From Propioniciclava sp. (GTDB lineage Bacteria; Actinomycetota; Actinomycetes; Propionibacteriales; Propionibacteriaceae): a stretch of 61,469 nt of DNA. This document shows positions 9,017 through 21,551 of the stretch, in pieces. Below the pieces are notes generated by a model that saw only the letters and a program-made list of their open reading frames with translations, did not search any database and had not been told where the DNA came from. Position 1 is the stretch's first letter, and the number at the start of each line of letters is the position of its first letter. The DNA lies in NCBI RefSeq assembly GCF_029977985.1, contig NZ_JARKOT010000098.1:1-61469 (forward strand), read 5' to 3'. The position numbers and the translations under genes were made by a program.

Positions 9017-10296
9017 TCAGCCGCGCTTGATCCGGTACAGCTTGGGGCGCACCGCGGACGTGGCGAACGCCGCCGCCACCGCGAGGGCCAACGCCGCGAA
9101 CGCCATGTGCCCCTGCCCGGTCACACCGGCTACCAGGAGCATGCCGGTGGCGGGGGCGCGCAGCGAGGTGGCCAGCATCGCTGCCGCGCCGAGGACCGCC
9201 AACACGGCGATGGGCACCTCGAGACCCGGCACGGCCAGTTCGCCGAGGCGTCCGATGACGATGCCGCCGGTGGCACCCGCGGCGATCGCGGGGGCCAGCG
9301 TGCCGCCCACCGCGCCGGCCCGCAGCGTGAGCATCGTGGCTGCGGTCTTCGCGACGAAGAGCAGGGCTGCCATGCCGAGGGTCAGCCCGAGGAAGGCCGC
9401 CTGCGCGGCGCTGCGTCCGTTGCCCAGCACGAGGGGCCAGAACCAGGCGAGCACGGCCACCCCGAGCCCGGCCAGGGGAAGCGTCACCAAGGTCGGCGTC
9501 CCCCGTTGTGAGTGCTTCTTGACGTGGTCGGCGAGGTCGCCGAACCATCCGCCCAGGGGGCCCAGCAGCAGGCCCACCACGCCAGCCCAGATCAGCACGC
9601 CCGTGTCGGTGCTGTCGATCAACGCCGCCACGTACTGGGGCTGGGGGCTGACGACCACCTGGGCCGTCACCACGGCGATCGCCGACATGCCCAGGCAGGT
9701 CGCGGCGATGCGCATCGAGACCTCCTTGAGCAGGAGCTCCATGGCGAAGACGGCCCCGGCCAGCGGCACTTGGTACACCGCCCCCAGGCCGGCCCCGGCC
9801 GCGGCGGCCACGAGCACCCGGCGGCGGCCGCCGTTCACGCCCATCCTCTCGCAGAAACACACGGCGAACAGGGCGGCGAGTTCGGGGGGGCCACCTCCCG
9901 GCCCACGGGCAGGCCCGAGCCCACCCCGATCATCTGCAGTACGGCGTTGATCACGGTGGACACCGTCGGCGGCGTCGTGCCGCGCACCATGCCCTTGACG
10001 CCCACCAGGGGCCGACCCCAGCGGCGCAGCGCCCACCACGCGAGCGCCAGCACGGCGGCGACGACGGCGACCCCGATGCTCATCCGCCAGGGGTCGACGC
10101 CGTCGGTGAGCACCGCGCCGGGCTGCTCCCCGTGGCCGTAGACGAGCTCCTCGACGGCGTGCAGGATCCAGGTGAGCCCGGCCGACCCGAGCCCGGTCAG
10201 GACCCCCAGCGTGGCGACGATGGCGCCGTGGCGTGTGGCAGCCACCGTCCGCGCCCACGGTGTGGGGGCCGCTGATTCCGGCGGCTGCGTCGACAC
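9017..10296 (-). pseudogene. ClC-family chloride channel/antiporter, frameshifted at a 7-base homopolymer
   Basis: Two minus-strand frames together encode one ClC-type protein of about 426 residues. The N-terminal part (10296 down to about 9884) ends at the selectivity motif GLPVGREVAPP; the C-terminal part (9883-9017) resumes with ELAALFAVCFCERMG and has VPLAGAVFAMELLL and later transmembrane helices. The break is at the C7 run (G7 on the plus strand, 9884-9890). One extra C would restore GREVAPPELAALF. The GREVAP form replaces the usual GREGP of bacterial ClC proteins. GTG 10296 is chosen because a -10-like TAAGCT ends 6 nt upstream; GTG 10302 is possible. This may be a sequencing error, a phase-variable switch or a dead gene. 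Confidence 0.85.
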
Positions 10297-10302
10297 CCGC
10301 AC

Positions 10303-10308
10303 AGCTTA
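10303..10308 (-). promoter_or_regulatory. -10 hexamer TAAGCT for the ClC gene (leaderless)
   Basis: TAAGCT on the minus strand is followed by 6 nt and then GTG 10296. This TAnnnT plus 6-7 nt geometry places the transcript start on the initiation codon, as in actinobacterial leaderless mRNAs. No clear -35 is visible. Confidence 0.45.
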
Positions 10309-10344
10309 GAACTGCAGGCAGCGCCGGTTGCGACCGTGCGACCC

Positions 10345-13398
<3,054 letters not shown>

Positions 13399-13399
<1 letters not shown>

Positions 13400-14472
13400 C
13401 AGGACGCCGTCGCGATCGTCGAGGCGCCCACGACGAGGTCGCCGTCGTACGTCACGGCGGCCTGGCCGGGCGCGATACCGAACGCCGGCTCGTCCAGCTC
13501 GATGCGGACGCCGTCGCCGTCGGCCTCGATCGACGCCGGCAGGGGTGCGCCGTGGGCGCGCACCTGAACGAGCCCGCGCCACGCCCCGAGCCGTGGGCTC
13601 GCGACGGCCCAGCTCGGCCGGATCCCGGTGAGGGAGCGCACCGCCAGCGCCTCGTGGGGCCCCACGGTGACCCGGTTGGTCACCGGTTCGATGCCGAGCA
13701 CGTAGCGCGGCCGCCCGTCGGCGGCGGGTACCCCGAGACGCAGGCCGCGCCGCTGGCCGACCGTGAACTGGTGGTGGCCCGCGTGCGCCCCGACGACCGC
13801 ACCGGCGGCGTCCACGAACTCACCGGACCGCTCGCCGAGCTGCCGGTTGAGGAAGCCGGCGGTGTCGCCGTCGGCGATGAAGCAGATGTCGTGGGAGTCG
13901 GGCTTGGCGGCCACCCGCAGCCCCAGCGCGGCGGCCTCGGCGCGCACGTCGGCCTTGACCGAGCCGTACAGGGGGAAGAGCGACCGGCGCAGCTGCGCCT
14001 GGGTGAGGACGCCGAGCACGTAACTCTGGTCCTTCGCCGCGTCGGCGGCGCGGTAGAGGCGCGACTCGCCGTCGGCCTGCTCCAGGCGGGCGTAGTGCCC
14101 GGTCGCCACGGCGTCGAAGCCGAGCGCCACGCCGCGCTCGAGCACGGCGGCGAACTTGATCTTCTCGTTGCAGCGCAGGCAGGGGTTCGGCGTCCGGCCG
14201 GCCGCGTACTCGGCGACGAAGTCGGTCACCACGTCGGCGTGGAACCGCTCCGACAGATCCCAGACGTAGAACGGGACGCCCAGCAGATCGGCGACCCGGC
14301 GGGCGTCGAGGGAATCCTCCAGCGAGCAGCACCCCCGCGCGCCCGAGCGGTATGTGTCGGGGTTGCGGTTGAGAGCGAGGTGCACGCCGGTCACCGCGTG
14401 GCCCTCGGCCACCAGGCGCGCGGCGGCCACGGAGCTGTCCACCCCGCCCGACATCGCCACGAGCACCTTCAC
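13399..14472 (-). CDS. mnmA: tRNA-specific 2-thiouridylase MnmA
   Basis: A 357-residue ATP-dependent enzyme that thiolates uridine-34 of tRNA(Lys/Glu/Gln). The PP-loop SGGVDSS is at residues 8-14. The two catalytic cysteines are C101 ([10 protein letters not shown]) and C197 (SHDICFIAD), close to E. coli C102 and C199. The RNA-binding and beta-barrel C-terminal parts are complete. GTG 14472 starts the protein at the PP-loop strand and is preceded by TAAGCT at 14481-14486 with an 8-nt gap. The cysteine desulfurase that supplies sulfur lies directly upstream. Confidence 0.96.
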
Positions 14473-14483
14473 GGCGGACCAGC

Positions 14484-15623
14484 TTACGTGCCGCCCGACC
14501 CGGTCGCAGCCCGGGCTGTCGCCACGACCCCCGGCAGCGCCTGGGTCAGGGCCCGAATGTCCGCGGCCGTCGTGGTCGGCCCGAACGAGAACCGCAGGGA
14601 CGCCGTCGCGTCGGCTTCCGGCCGGCCCATGGCCAGCAGCACCCGGCTGGGCTGGTGGACGCCGGCGGTGCAGGCCGAGCCGGTGGAACAGTCGATCCCG
14701 GCGGCGTCGAGGAGCAGGAGGAGGTCGTCGGCGCGGCAGCCGCGGAACGTCACGTGGCAGATCGCGGGGCTCACGTGCACGCCGCCGTTGACGGTGGTGT
14801 CGGGCAGGGCACGGACCGCTGCCGCGAGCTCGGCGCGCAGCGCGCCGAGCCGGGCCGCCTCGCTCGACCGTTCGGCCACCGCCTGCGCCGCGGCGGCCGC
14901 AAACCCCGCGGCCAGGGCGACCGGCACCGTCCCCGAGCGCAGCCGCGCTTCCTGCCCGCCGCCGAAACCGGTCGGGGCCAGCCGGACGCCGCGACGGACG
15001 ATCAGCGCCCCTACGCCCACCGGACCGCCCAGTTTGTGCGCCGAGAGGCTCAGCAGGTCCAGCCCGGACGCCGCGAAGTCGAGCGGCACGTGCCCGAGGG
15101 CCTGGACGCCGTCGCTGTGCGCCACCGCGCCGACCCGGCGGACGGCGTCCACCACCGCGTCGAGGGGCTGCACGGTGCCGGTCTCGTTGTTCACGGCCAT
15201 GACCGACACGAGGGCCACCCCGGGGGACAGCCCGGCGAGGGCGTCGGCGGTCACGACCCCGTCGGCGTCCACGCCGAGCCAGAGCGCCCGCTCACCGAGC
15301 GAGGCGACGGCGTCGTGCACGGCGGGATGCTCCACGGTGGACGTGGCCAACCTCGCGGGGCCGTCGGCACGCGCGGACGCCGCGACCCCCAGCACGGCGA
15401 GGTTGTCGGCCTCGGTCCCGCCGGAGGTGAAGACCACCTCGGACGGGTGGGCGACGACGGCGTCCGCCAGTTGCTCGCGGGCGTCCTCCAGTCGCGCGCG
15501 GGCCTGCCGTCCGGCTGCGTGCGTCGAGCTCGGGTTGCCGGTTAGGGCAGCCGCCTCCGCCCACGCCTCGGCCGCGGCGGGCCGCAGGGGTGAGCTCGCG
15601 GCATGGTCGAGGTAGTGACGCAC
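14484..15623 (-). CDS. Cysteine desulfurase (IscS/NifS-like)
   Basis: A 379-residue PLP-dependent enzyme that removes sulfur from cysteine as a persulfide. The PLP lysine is K197 in LSAHKLGGP and the catalytic cysteine is C318 in STGSACTAG. The N-terminus [12 protein letters not shown] and [12 protein letters not shown] match the class V fold. It lies 11 nt upstream of mnmA, so it most likely feeds sulfur to tRNA thiolation and possibly to Fe-S assembly. No iscU/sufU is next to it. The GTG start has TAGGCT 6 nt upstream, which suggests a leaderless transcript. Confidence 0.94.
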   Translation of the reverse strand: MRHYLDHAASSPLRPAAAEAWAEAAALTGNPSSTHAAGRQARARLEDAREQLADAVVAHPSEVVFTSGGTEADNLAVLGVAASARADGPARLATSTVEHPAVHDAVASLGERALWLGVDADGVVTADALAGLSPGVALVSVMAVNNETGTVQPLDAVVDAVRRVGAVAHSDGVQALGHVPLDFAASGLDLLSLSAHKLGGPVGVGALIVRRGVRLAPTGFGGGQEARLRSGTVPVALAAGFAAAAAQAVAERSSEAARLGALRAELAAAVRALPDTTVNGGVHVSPAICHVTFRGCRADDLLLLLDAAGIDCSTGSACTAGVHQPSRVLLAMGRPEADATASLRFSFGPTTTAADIRALTQALPGVVATARAATGSGGT

Positions 15624-15935
15624 CGGGTCAGCCTAGGCCGGGCGTCCGCAGGGTGGGGATGCGCCCGGATCGGTGTCGGCGCTGTCCTCGGCTCCTCGTG
15701 GCCCACGGCGTCCTGCGCGATGGGTGCCCGTTCCCCACGTTTCCCTGCGTCGTCGCCACCTCCGCCCTCACGCTCACAGCCGCCCTGGACGCAACGCTGG
15801 CGCCGGCCGTTTTCCCCGCCGCCAGAACCCGTGAGAAGGTTCCGTGTCCCCTGAGGACCCCTACGGTTTCCCCCTGTGTCCGACGTTTGGCAGGATGGGA
15901 CCTCGCTGCACCCGTTGTTCCAAGGAAAGAGACTC
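15624..15935. other. Divergent intergenic region between cysteine desulfurase and glgX
   Basis: This 312-bp region separates two divergent operons. It contains the desulfurase -10 at its left end and the glgX ribosome-binding site AAGGAAAGA at its right end. I see no convincing small gene, hairpin terminator or riboswitch. The right part must hold the glgX promoter, but no unambiguous hexamers can be named. Confidence 0.5.
15630..15635 (-). promoter_or_regulatory. -10 hexamer TAGGCT for the cysteine desulfurase-mnmA operon
   Basis: TAGGCT, then 6 nt, then GTG 15623. The transcript would start at or next to the start codon. No -35 consensus is seen. Confidence 0.45.
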
Positions 15936-18059
15936 ATGTCGCGGCCCACGCTGCCCGCTCCTCTCGCGTCGTCGACCCTCGGGGCCCACGCCGGACCCGA
16001 GGGCACCCACTTCTCGTTGTGGGCGCCCCGCGCCACGCGCGTCGAGCTCGCGCTCGTCGACGACGCCCAGCGGCAGCTCAACCACGACCTCACCCGCTCC
16101 GAGGACGGTGTCTGGACGGTCTTCGTCCCTGGCGTCGGACACGGCCAGCGCTACGGCTACCGCGTGCACGGGCCGTGGAGCCCCGAGACCGGCCAGAGGT
16201 TCAACCCGGCGAAGCTGCTCGTCGACCCGTACGCGCGTGCCATCACCGGCGGCGTCGACTACTCGGGCCCGATCCTCGACCACACGGCCGAATCCGACTA
16301 CCAGCCCGACCCGACCGACTCGTTCGCGGCCGTGCCGCTGAGCGTCGTCGTGGCCGACTCCCCCGCGCCCAGGCCGCTGGCGCGGCGTCCGAAGGCCGAC
16401 GAACTCGTCGTCTACGAGACGCACCTGAAGGGCTACACCCAACTGCACCCGCAGGTGCCCGAGCACCTGCGCGGCACGTTCGCCGGGTTCGCCTACCCGG
16501 CGGTCATTGAGCACCTGACGTCGCTGGGCGTCAACGCGATCGAGTTCCTGCCGATCCACCACTTCGTCTCCGAGCCGTTCGCGGTCGGCCGCGGGCTCGT
16601 GAACTACTGGGGCTACAACACGCTGGGCTTCTTCGCCCCGCACGGCCCCTACTCGAGTTCGGGCACGCTCGGCCAGCAGGTGCGCGAGTTCAAGGAGATG
16701 GTGTCGGCCCTGCACGACGCCGGCATCGCCGTCATCCTCGACGTGGTCTACAACCACACGGCCGAGGGGGGTCACGAGGGCCCCACCCTGTCGTTCCGCG
16801 GCATCGACCACGCCGGCTACTACCGCCTTACCGACGACCTCCGCAACGATTACGACGTCACCGGCTGCGGCAACGCCGTCGACACCGCCGTCGAGGGCGT
16901 GCTCGACCTCGTGCACGACTCGTTGCGGTACTGGGTCAACGAGATGGGTGTCGACGGGTTCCGGTTCGACCTGTGCACCACCCTCATCCGGGACGCCCAC
17001 CACCACGTCCGCCAGGACCACGCGTTCAAGGAGGTCATCGCCGAGGATCCGGAGCTCGCGGACATCCTCATGATCTCCGAGCCGTGGGATCTCGGCCCCT
17101 ACGGCTACCAGGTCGGCCGGTGGGGGCGCGGCTGGAGCGAATGGAACGACCGCTTCCGCGGGTTCACCCGCGACTTCTGGCGCGGCGCCACGGGGGGCGT
17201 CGAGGAGCTCGCAACCCGGCTCGCCGGCTCTGCCGACATCTTCGACCACGACGGGCGTCCCGCAACGAGCTCGGTCAACTTCGTCACCGCCCACGACGGC
17301 TTCACGCTGCGCGACGTCGTCACCTACGACCTCAAACACAACGAGGCCAACGGCGAACGCAATCGCGACGGCGCGGACGACAACCGCTCCTGGAACCACG
17401 GTTACGAGGGCGAGACCTACGACGAGGCCATCGTCGCCGCCCGGCACCGGACGACCCGCAACATCATGGCGACCCTTCTGCTCAGCGTGGGCATCCCGAT
17501 GGTGCTGGCCGGCGACGAGATTGGGCGCACCCAGGGCGGCAACAACAATGCCTACTGCCAAGACACCCCCATCTCGTGGGTGAACTGGCACACCAGCGAC
17601 GAGTGGGCCGATCTGCTCGAGGTCACCCGCACCCTGCTTGCGCTGCGCGCGAAGCATCCGGTGCTGCGGACGCCGACGTTCAGGACACGCCGCGAGGTGG
17701 TCGGCACGAACGACGACGGTCTCGGGCGCACCGAGTCGGCGTGGTTCAACGAGCACGGCACGGAGATGTCGATCGGCGAATGGCACGACGGCGGACGCCG
17801 CAGCCTCGGCATGTACATCTCCGACACCCACGAGGCGTTCTACGTCTTCTTCCACGCCGGCTACGGACCCATCGAGGTCACCCTGCCGGGTGCTCCGTGG
17901 GCGAGCGGCTACCGCATCGTGGCCCACACCGGGGAGTCCGACGAGTTCACCACCCGCTCCCTCGCTCCGGGTCGCCGCCTGCCTGTCCCGCCCCGCACCG
18001 TGGTCGTCCTGCAGGCCACCGTGATCAGCCGTCGCAAGTCCGCCGAGATCGCCCGCTGA
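15936..18059 (+). CDS. glgX: Glycogen debranching enzyme GlgX/TreX
   Basis: A 707-residue GH13 isoamylase-type enzyme that hydrolyses alpha-1,6 branches in glycogen. The N-terminal CBM48-like domain covers about residues 1-130 (FSLWAPRATRVELALVD). The catalytic barrel has ILDVVYNHTAEGG, nucleophile D345 in GFRFDLC, the acid in MISEPWD and the third acid in TAHDGFTLRD. ATG 15936 is chosen because AAGGAAAG sits 6-7 nt upstream; a longer GTG start at 15876 lacks one. It opens the glgX-glgE-mak-glgB block, so it probably trims outer chains or supplies maltooligosaccharides within alpha-glucan turnover. Confidence 0.94.
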   Translation: MSRPTLPAPLASSTLGAHAGPEGTHFSLWAPRATRVELALVDDAQRQLNHDLTRSEDGVWTVFVPGVGHGQRYGYRVHGPWSPETGQRFNPAKLLVDPYARAITGGVDYSGPILDHTAESDYQPDPTDSFAAVPLSVVVADSPAPRPLARRPKADELVVYETHLKGYTQLHPQVPEHLRGTFAGFAYPAVIEHLTSLGVNAIEFLPIHHFVSEPFAVGRGLVNYWGYNTLGFFAPHGPYSSSGTLGQQVREFKEMVSALHDAGIAVILDVVYNHTAEGGHEGPTLSFRGIDHAGYYRLTDDLRNDYDVTGCGNAVDTAVEGVLDLVHDSLRYWVNEMGVDGFRFDLCTTLIRDAHHHVRQDHAFKEVIAEDPELADILMISEPWDLGPYGYQVGRWGRGWSEWNDRFRGFTRDFWRGATGGVEELATRLAGSADIFDHDGRPATSSVNFVTAHDGFTLRDVVTYDLKHNEANGERNRDGADDNRSWNHGYEGETYDEAIVAARHRTTRNIMATLLLSVGIPMVLAGDEIGRTQGGNNNAYCQDTPISWVNWHTSDEWADLLEVTRTLLALRAKHPVLRTPTFRTRREVVGTNDDGLGRTESAWFNEHGTEMSIGEWHDGGRRSLGMYISDTHEAFYVFFHAGYGPIEVTLPGAPWASGYRIVAHTGESDEFTTRSLAPGRRLPVPPRTVVVLQATVISRRKSAEIAR

Positions 18060-18119
18060 CGCCGCCGGACGAGCGTGCGCGCATCCTCCGCGGAGCCTGC
18101 AGGGCAGCGGTTCGTGCAG

Positions 18120-18125
18120 TAGCTT
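18120..18125 (+). promoter_or_regulatory. -10 hexamer TAGCTT for glgE (leaderless)
   Basis: TAGCTT, then 7 nt, then GTG 18133. No Shine-Dalgarno sequence is present before glgE, which fits a leaderless message made separately from glgX. Confidence 0.5.
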
Positions 18126-18132
18126 TGGCACC

Positions 18133-20271
18133 GTGACGCAGAGCAACCAGACCGAGTTCCCCGCGCGCGCCGAGCAGTCGGCCGAGGCCGCTCAGCCCGA
18201 GTCAGCTCCGGCCGCCCCCGCACGCGCTGATCGACCCGGGACGCCGCTCCCGCCTTCCCCCCGCACCACACCGCACGTGCCGGTCCAGGTCGACCACACG
18301 CCGACCGCGACCGTGGCGCACGGCTTCGGCCGCATCCCCGTCACCGACGTCTCGCCGGTCGTCGAGGGCGGCGCCTATGCCGCGAAGGCCGTCGTCGGCG
18401 AAGCCATCCCGATCCGAGCGAAGGTGTTCCGCGAGGGGCACGACGCCGTCAACGCGTCGGTAATCCTCACCGATCCCGACGGCAACGAGACGCGCCACGA
18501 CATGACGCCGATGGCGCCGCGCGGCCTCGACCCGTGGGAGGCGTGGGTGCGCCTCGATCGGGAGGGGGCCTGGACGTTCCGCGTCGAGGGCTGGTCCGAC
18601 CCGTGGGGCACGTGGTTGCACAACGCCGAGGCGAAGCTGCCGGCCGGGGTCGACATCGAACTCGTCTGCCTCGAGGGGCGCGACCTCTTCGAGCGCACGG
18701 CGCAGGTCGCCCACTCCGCCGGCGATCCGATCGAGGCATCGATCCTGCGCGCCACCGCGCAGTTGCTGATCCCGCAGCGCCCGGCCGAGGACCTTCTCGA
18801 CGTGGCGACGGGTTCCGGCCTCGCGAAGGCGATGCGCAAGTTCGGGCCGCGCGAGCTTGTGTCGCCGACCGCCGACTTCCCGATCTTCGTGGACCGCAAA
18901 AAGGCCCTGTTCTCGTCCTGGTACGAGTTCTTCCCGCGGTCGGAGGGTGCGACCTACGACGAGGACACCGACACCTGGACCTCCGGCACGTTCGACACCT
19001 GTCATACTCGGCTCGAAGAGATCGCAGCGATGGGCTTCGACGTCGTCTACTTCCCGCCCATCCACCCCATCGGCAACGCGTTCAAGAAAGGCAAGAACAA
19101 CTCCCTCGACGCCACGGACGCCGACCCCGGCTCCCCGTGGGCCGTGGGCAGCGCCGCGGGCGGCCACGACGCGATCCACCCCGACCTCGGCGACTGGGAG
19201 AGCTTCGACCGCCTCGTCGCGAAAGCGACCGAACTCGGGCTCGAGGTCGCGCTCGACTTCGCCCTGCAGGCCTCGCCCGATCACCCGTGGGTCGAGGCGC
19301 ACCCCGAATGGTTCACGACGCGGCTCGACGGCACGATCGCCTACGCCGAGAACCCGCCGAAGAAGTACCAGGACATCTACCCGATCAACTTTGACAACGA
19401 TCCCGACGGCATCTACAACGAGGTGCTGCGCATCCTGAAGCTGTGGATGAGCCACGGCGTCCGGATCTTCCGCGTCGACAACCCGCACACCAAGCCGGTC
19501 GAGTTCTGGGGTTGGGTGTTCGCCCAGATCCGCAAGACCGACCCCGACGTGCTCTTCTTCGCCGAGGCGTTCACGAAGCCAGCCATGATGGCGGCGCTCG
19601 GCAAGGTCGGCTTCCACATGAGCTACACGTACTTCACGTGGCGCACGACCAAGGCCGAACTCGAGGAGTACCTGGGCGAGCTCAGCCGCGACACCGACGC
19701 GTTCTTCCGGCCCAACTTCTTCGTGAACACGCCCGACATCAACCCGTTCCACCTGCAGAGCGGCAACCAGGCGATGTTCGCGATCCGCGCGCTGCTGGCC
19801 ACGACGCTCAGCCCCTCGTGGGGCGTCTACTCGGGCTTCGAGCTCTTCGAGCATGCGGCGCTGGCGCCGGGGCGCGAGGAGTACCTCGACTCGGAGAAGT
19901 ACGAATACCGCCCCCGCGACTACTCCGCCGAACCCAACCTGAACATGCTCATGGGCCGCCTGAACGCGATCCGCCACGCCCATCCGGCCCTTCAGCAGTT
20001 GCGCCGCATCGATTTCCACACGGTGCCCAGCGACAGCATCATCGCCTTCTCGAAGGTCGATGGCGACGACAAGGTGCTCGTCATCTGTTCGCTCGACCCG
20101 AACAACACTGTCGAGTCCGAGGTGCACCTCGACATGAGCAAGCTCGGGCTGGCCCAGGACGCCCCGCTGCCGGTCACCGACGAACTCACCGGCGCTTCGT
20201 TCACATGGGGCGCGCGGAACTTCGTCCGGTTGACGCCGCTGCAGCCCGCGCACATCTTGTCCATCCGCTGA
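18133..20271 (+). CDS. glgE: Alpha-1,4-glucan:maltose-1-phosphate maltosyltransferase GlgE
   Basis: A 712-residue GH13_3 enzyme that adds maltose units from maltose-1-phosphate to alpha-1,4-glucans. The catalytic nucleophile is D449 (IFRVDNPHTKP) and the acid/base E478 (LFFAEAFTKPAMM); both are offset by 55 from D394/E423 of Streptomyces coelicolor GlgE. Residues 1-55 or so are a disordered Ala/Pro-rich extension before the family core (IPVTDVSPVVEGG). GTG 18133 lacks a ribosome-binding site and has a -10 hexamer 7 nt upstream. Followed by mak and glgB, it forms the polymerising step of the GlgE pathway. Because its partner trehalose synthase is not in the window, the maltose source lies elsewhere. 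Confidence 0.96.
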   Translation: MTQSNQTEFPARAEQSAEAAQPESAPAAPARADRPGTPLPPSPRTTPHVPVQVDHTPTATVAHGFGRIPVTDVSPVVEGGAYAAKAVVGEAIPIRAKVFREGHDAVNASVILTDPDGNETRHDMTPMAPRGLDPWEAWVRLDREGAWTFRVEGWSDPWGTWLHNAEAKLPAGVDIELVCLEGRDLFERTAQVAHSAGDPIEASILRATAQLLIPQRPAEDLLDVATGSGLAKAMRKFGPRELVSPTADFPIFVDRKKALFSSWYEFFPRSEGATYDEDTDTWTSGTFDTCHTRLEEIAAMGFDVVYFPPIHPIGNAFKKGKNNSLDATDADPGSPWAVGSAAGGHDAIHPDLGDWESFDRLVAKATELGLEVALDFALQASPDHPWVEAHPEWFTTRLDGTIAYAENPPKKYQDIYPINFDNDPDGIYNEVLRILKLWMSHGVRIFRVDNPHTKPVEFWGWVFAQIRKTDPDVLFFAEAFTKPAMMAALGKVGFHMSYTYFTWRTTKAELEEYLGELSRDTDAFFRPNFFVNTPDINPFHLQSGNQAMFAIRALLATTLSPSWGVYSGFELFEHAALAPGREEYLDSEKYEYRPRDYSAEPNLNMLMGRLNAIRHAHPALQQLRRIDFHTVPSDSIIAFSKVDGDDKVLVICSLDPNNTVESEVHLDMSKLGLAQDAPLPVTDELTGASFTWGARNFVRLTPLQPAHILSIR

Positions 20272-20300
20272 GTCGGCCCGCGCCCGATCGAGAGGAACCC

Positions 20301-21551
20301 ATGACCGCATCCCTGCACGCCGCGTGGATGGCGTATCTGGAGACCGTCCGCTGGTTCGGCGGCAAGGGAGCCGGGGCATCCGTCACGGCGATCGAGCCGT
20401 TGGGCTGGTGGACGCAACCCGAGGCGCCCGTCGGCGTCCGCAGCGAGCTGGCGACCATCACCTACCCGGGCGGGGCGACCGAGCACTATCACCTGCTCGT
20501 GTCGCACCATGCCGCGGGCACGGCGTCCGGGCACGTGCTCGGCACCGCCCCCGACTCGGCCGCCGACGTGGTGGACGCGACGACCGACCCGGTCGCCCTG
20601 GCCGCCTTCGTCGCGGCGACGGCGCCCCAGTTCGCCGACGTGGACCTCGGCGTGTGGGGCGGTGAGCAGTCCAACACGATCATCACTCTCGGCGTTACCC
20701 ATCTCTACAAGGTGTTCCGCAAGGTCGAACCGGGGCCGAACCTCGACACCGAGGTGCTGGTGGCGCTCGGCGGCGGCGTCGACGTGCCTGGCGTGTCGTT
20801 GCGCCTCACCGGCGACTGGCCGCACGGCACGACGACCGACTTGGGCATGATCATGGACCGCGTCCCCGACGCGACGGACGGCTGGGTCATCGCGACCGCC
20901 GCGTGCGCCGCCGGGCAGGACTTCACCGCCGACGCGCACGCCCTCGGCGTGGCCCTCGGCGCGGTGCACGCCGCACTGTCGGACGCCTTCGGCACCGAGC
21001 GCGCCTCCGGTGACGACCTCGCGGCGCTCATGGGCCGCAGGTTGGACGCCGCGGTCGCCCAGGCCGACGTCCTCGCACCGTACGCGGACGCCCTCCGCAC
21101 CCGGTTCTCCTCGCTCGCCGGCCAGGAGTTGGCGGTGCAGCGGGTGCACGGGGACTTCCACCTGGGCCAGACGCTGTCCAGCCCGGCAGGCTGGACGATC
21201 ATCGACTTCGAGGGCGAGCCGGCGAAGACGGCGGCGGAGCGGCGGGCGTTCGACTCGCGCTGGCGAGACGTGGCCGGCATGGTGCGGTCGTTCGACTACG
21301 CCCGCTCGGCGCACCCCGACCCGGCCGGCCCTGCGGCCACCGCGTGGGCGGACGCCGCCCGCGACGCATTCCTGGCGGGGTACTGCGGCGGCGACGTCCG
21401 CGGTGACCTGCTCAGCGCCTACGAGGCGGACAAGGCGATCTACGAGGTCCTCTACGAGATTCGCAACCGGCCCGACTGGGTGGACATCCCCCTGCGTGCC
21501 ATCCGGACCATCGCGTCCGGGAACGACAACCACAACACCAAGGAGCAGTGA
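20301..21551 (+). CDS. mak: Maltokinase (makes maltose-1-phosphate)
   Basis: A 416-residue maltokinase of the Mak/Pep2 family, which phosphorylates maltose with ATP to give the GlgE substrate. The N-terminal cap begins WMAYLETVRWFGGKG. The kinase core has VHGDFHLGQTL (catalytic HGD motif) and IIDFEGEPAKTAAERR (DFEGE metal-binding motif). ATG 20301 follows GAGAGGA. It is free-standing rather than fused to TreS, as happens in some actinobacteria. It ends in a TGATG overlap with glgB, so translation is coupled. Confidence 0.95.
   Translation: MTASLHAAWMAYLETVRWFGGKGAGASVTAIEPLGWWTQPEAPVGVRSELATITYPGGATEHYHLLVSHHAAGTASGHVLGTAPDSAADVVDATTDPVALAAFVAATAPQFADVDLGVWGGEQSNTIITLGVTHLYKVFRKVEPGPNLDTEVLVALGGGVDVPGVSLRLTGDWPHGTTTDLGMIMDRVPDATDGWVIATAACAAGQDFTADAHALGVALGAVHAALSDAFGTERASGDDLAALMGRRLDAAVAQADVLAPYADALRTRFSSLAGQELAVQRVHGDFHLGQTLSSPAGWTIIDFEGEPAKTAAERRAFDSRWRDVAGMVRSFDYARSAHPDPAGPAATAWADAARDAFLAGYCGGDVRGDLLSAYEADKAIYEVLYEIRNRPDWVDIPLRAIRTIASGNDNHNTKEQ

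Noticed and set aside
10297-10302. GTG 10302 as the ClC start
   Set aside because: The -10-like TAAGCT ends at the base before this GTG, so the codon would lie upstream of the expected transcript start; GTG 10296 fits the 6-nt spacing. It cannot be excluded if another promoter exists.
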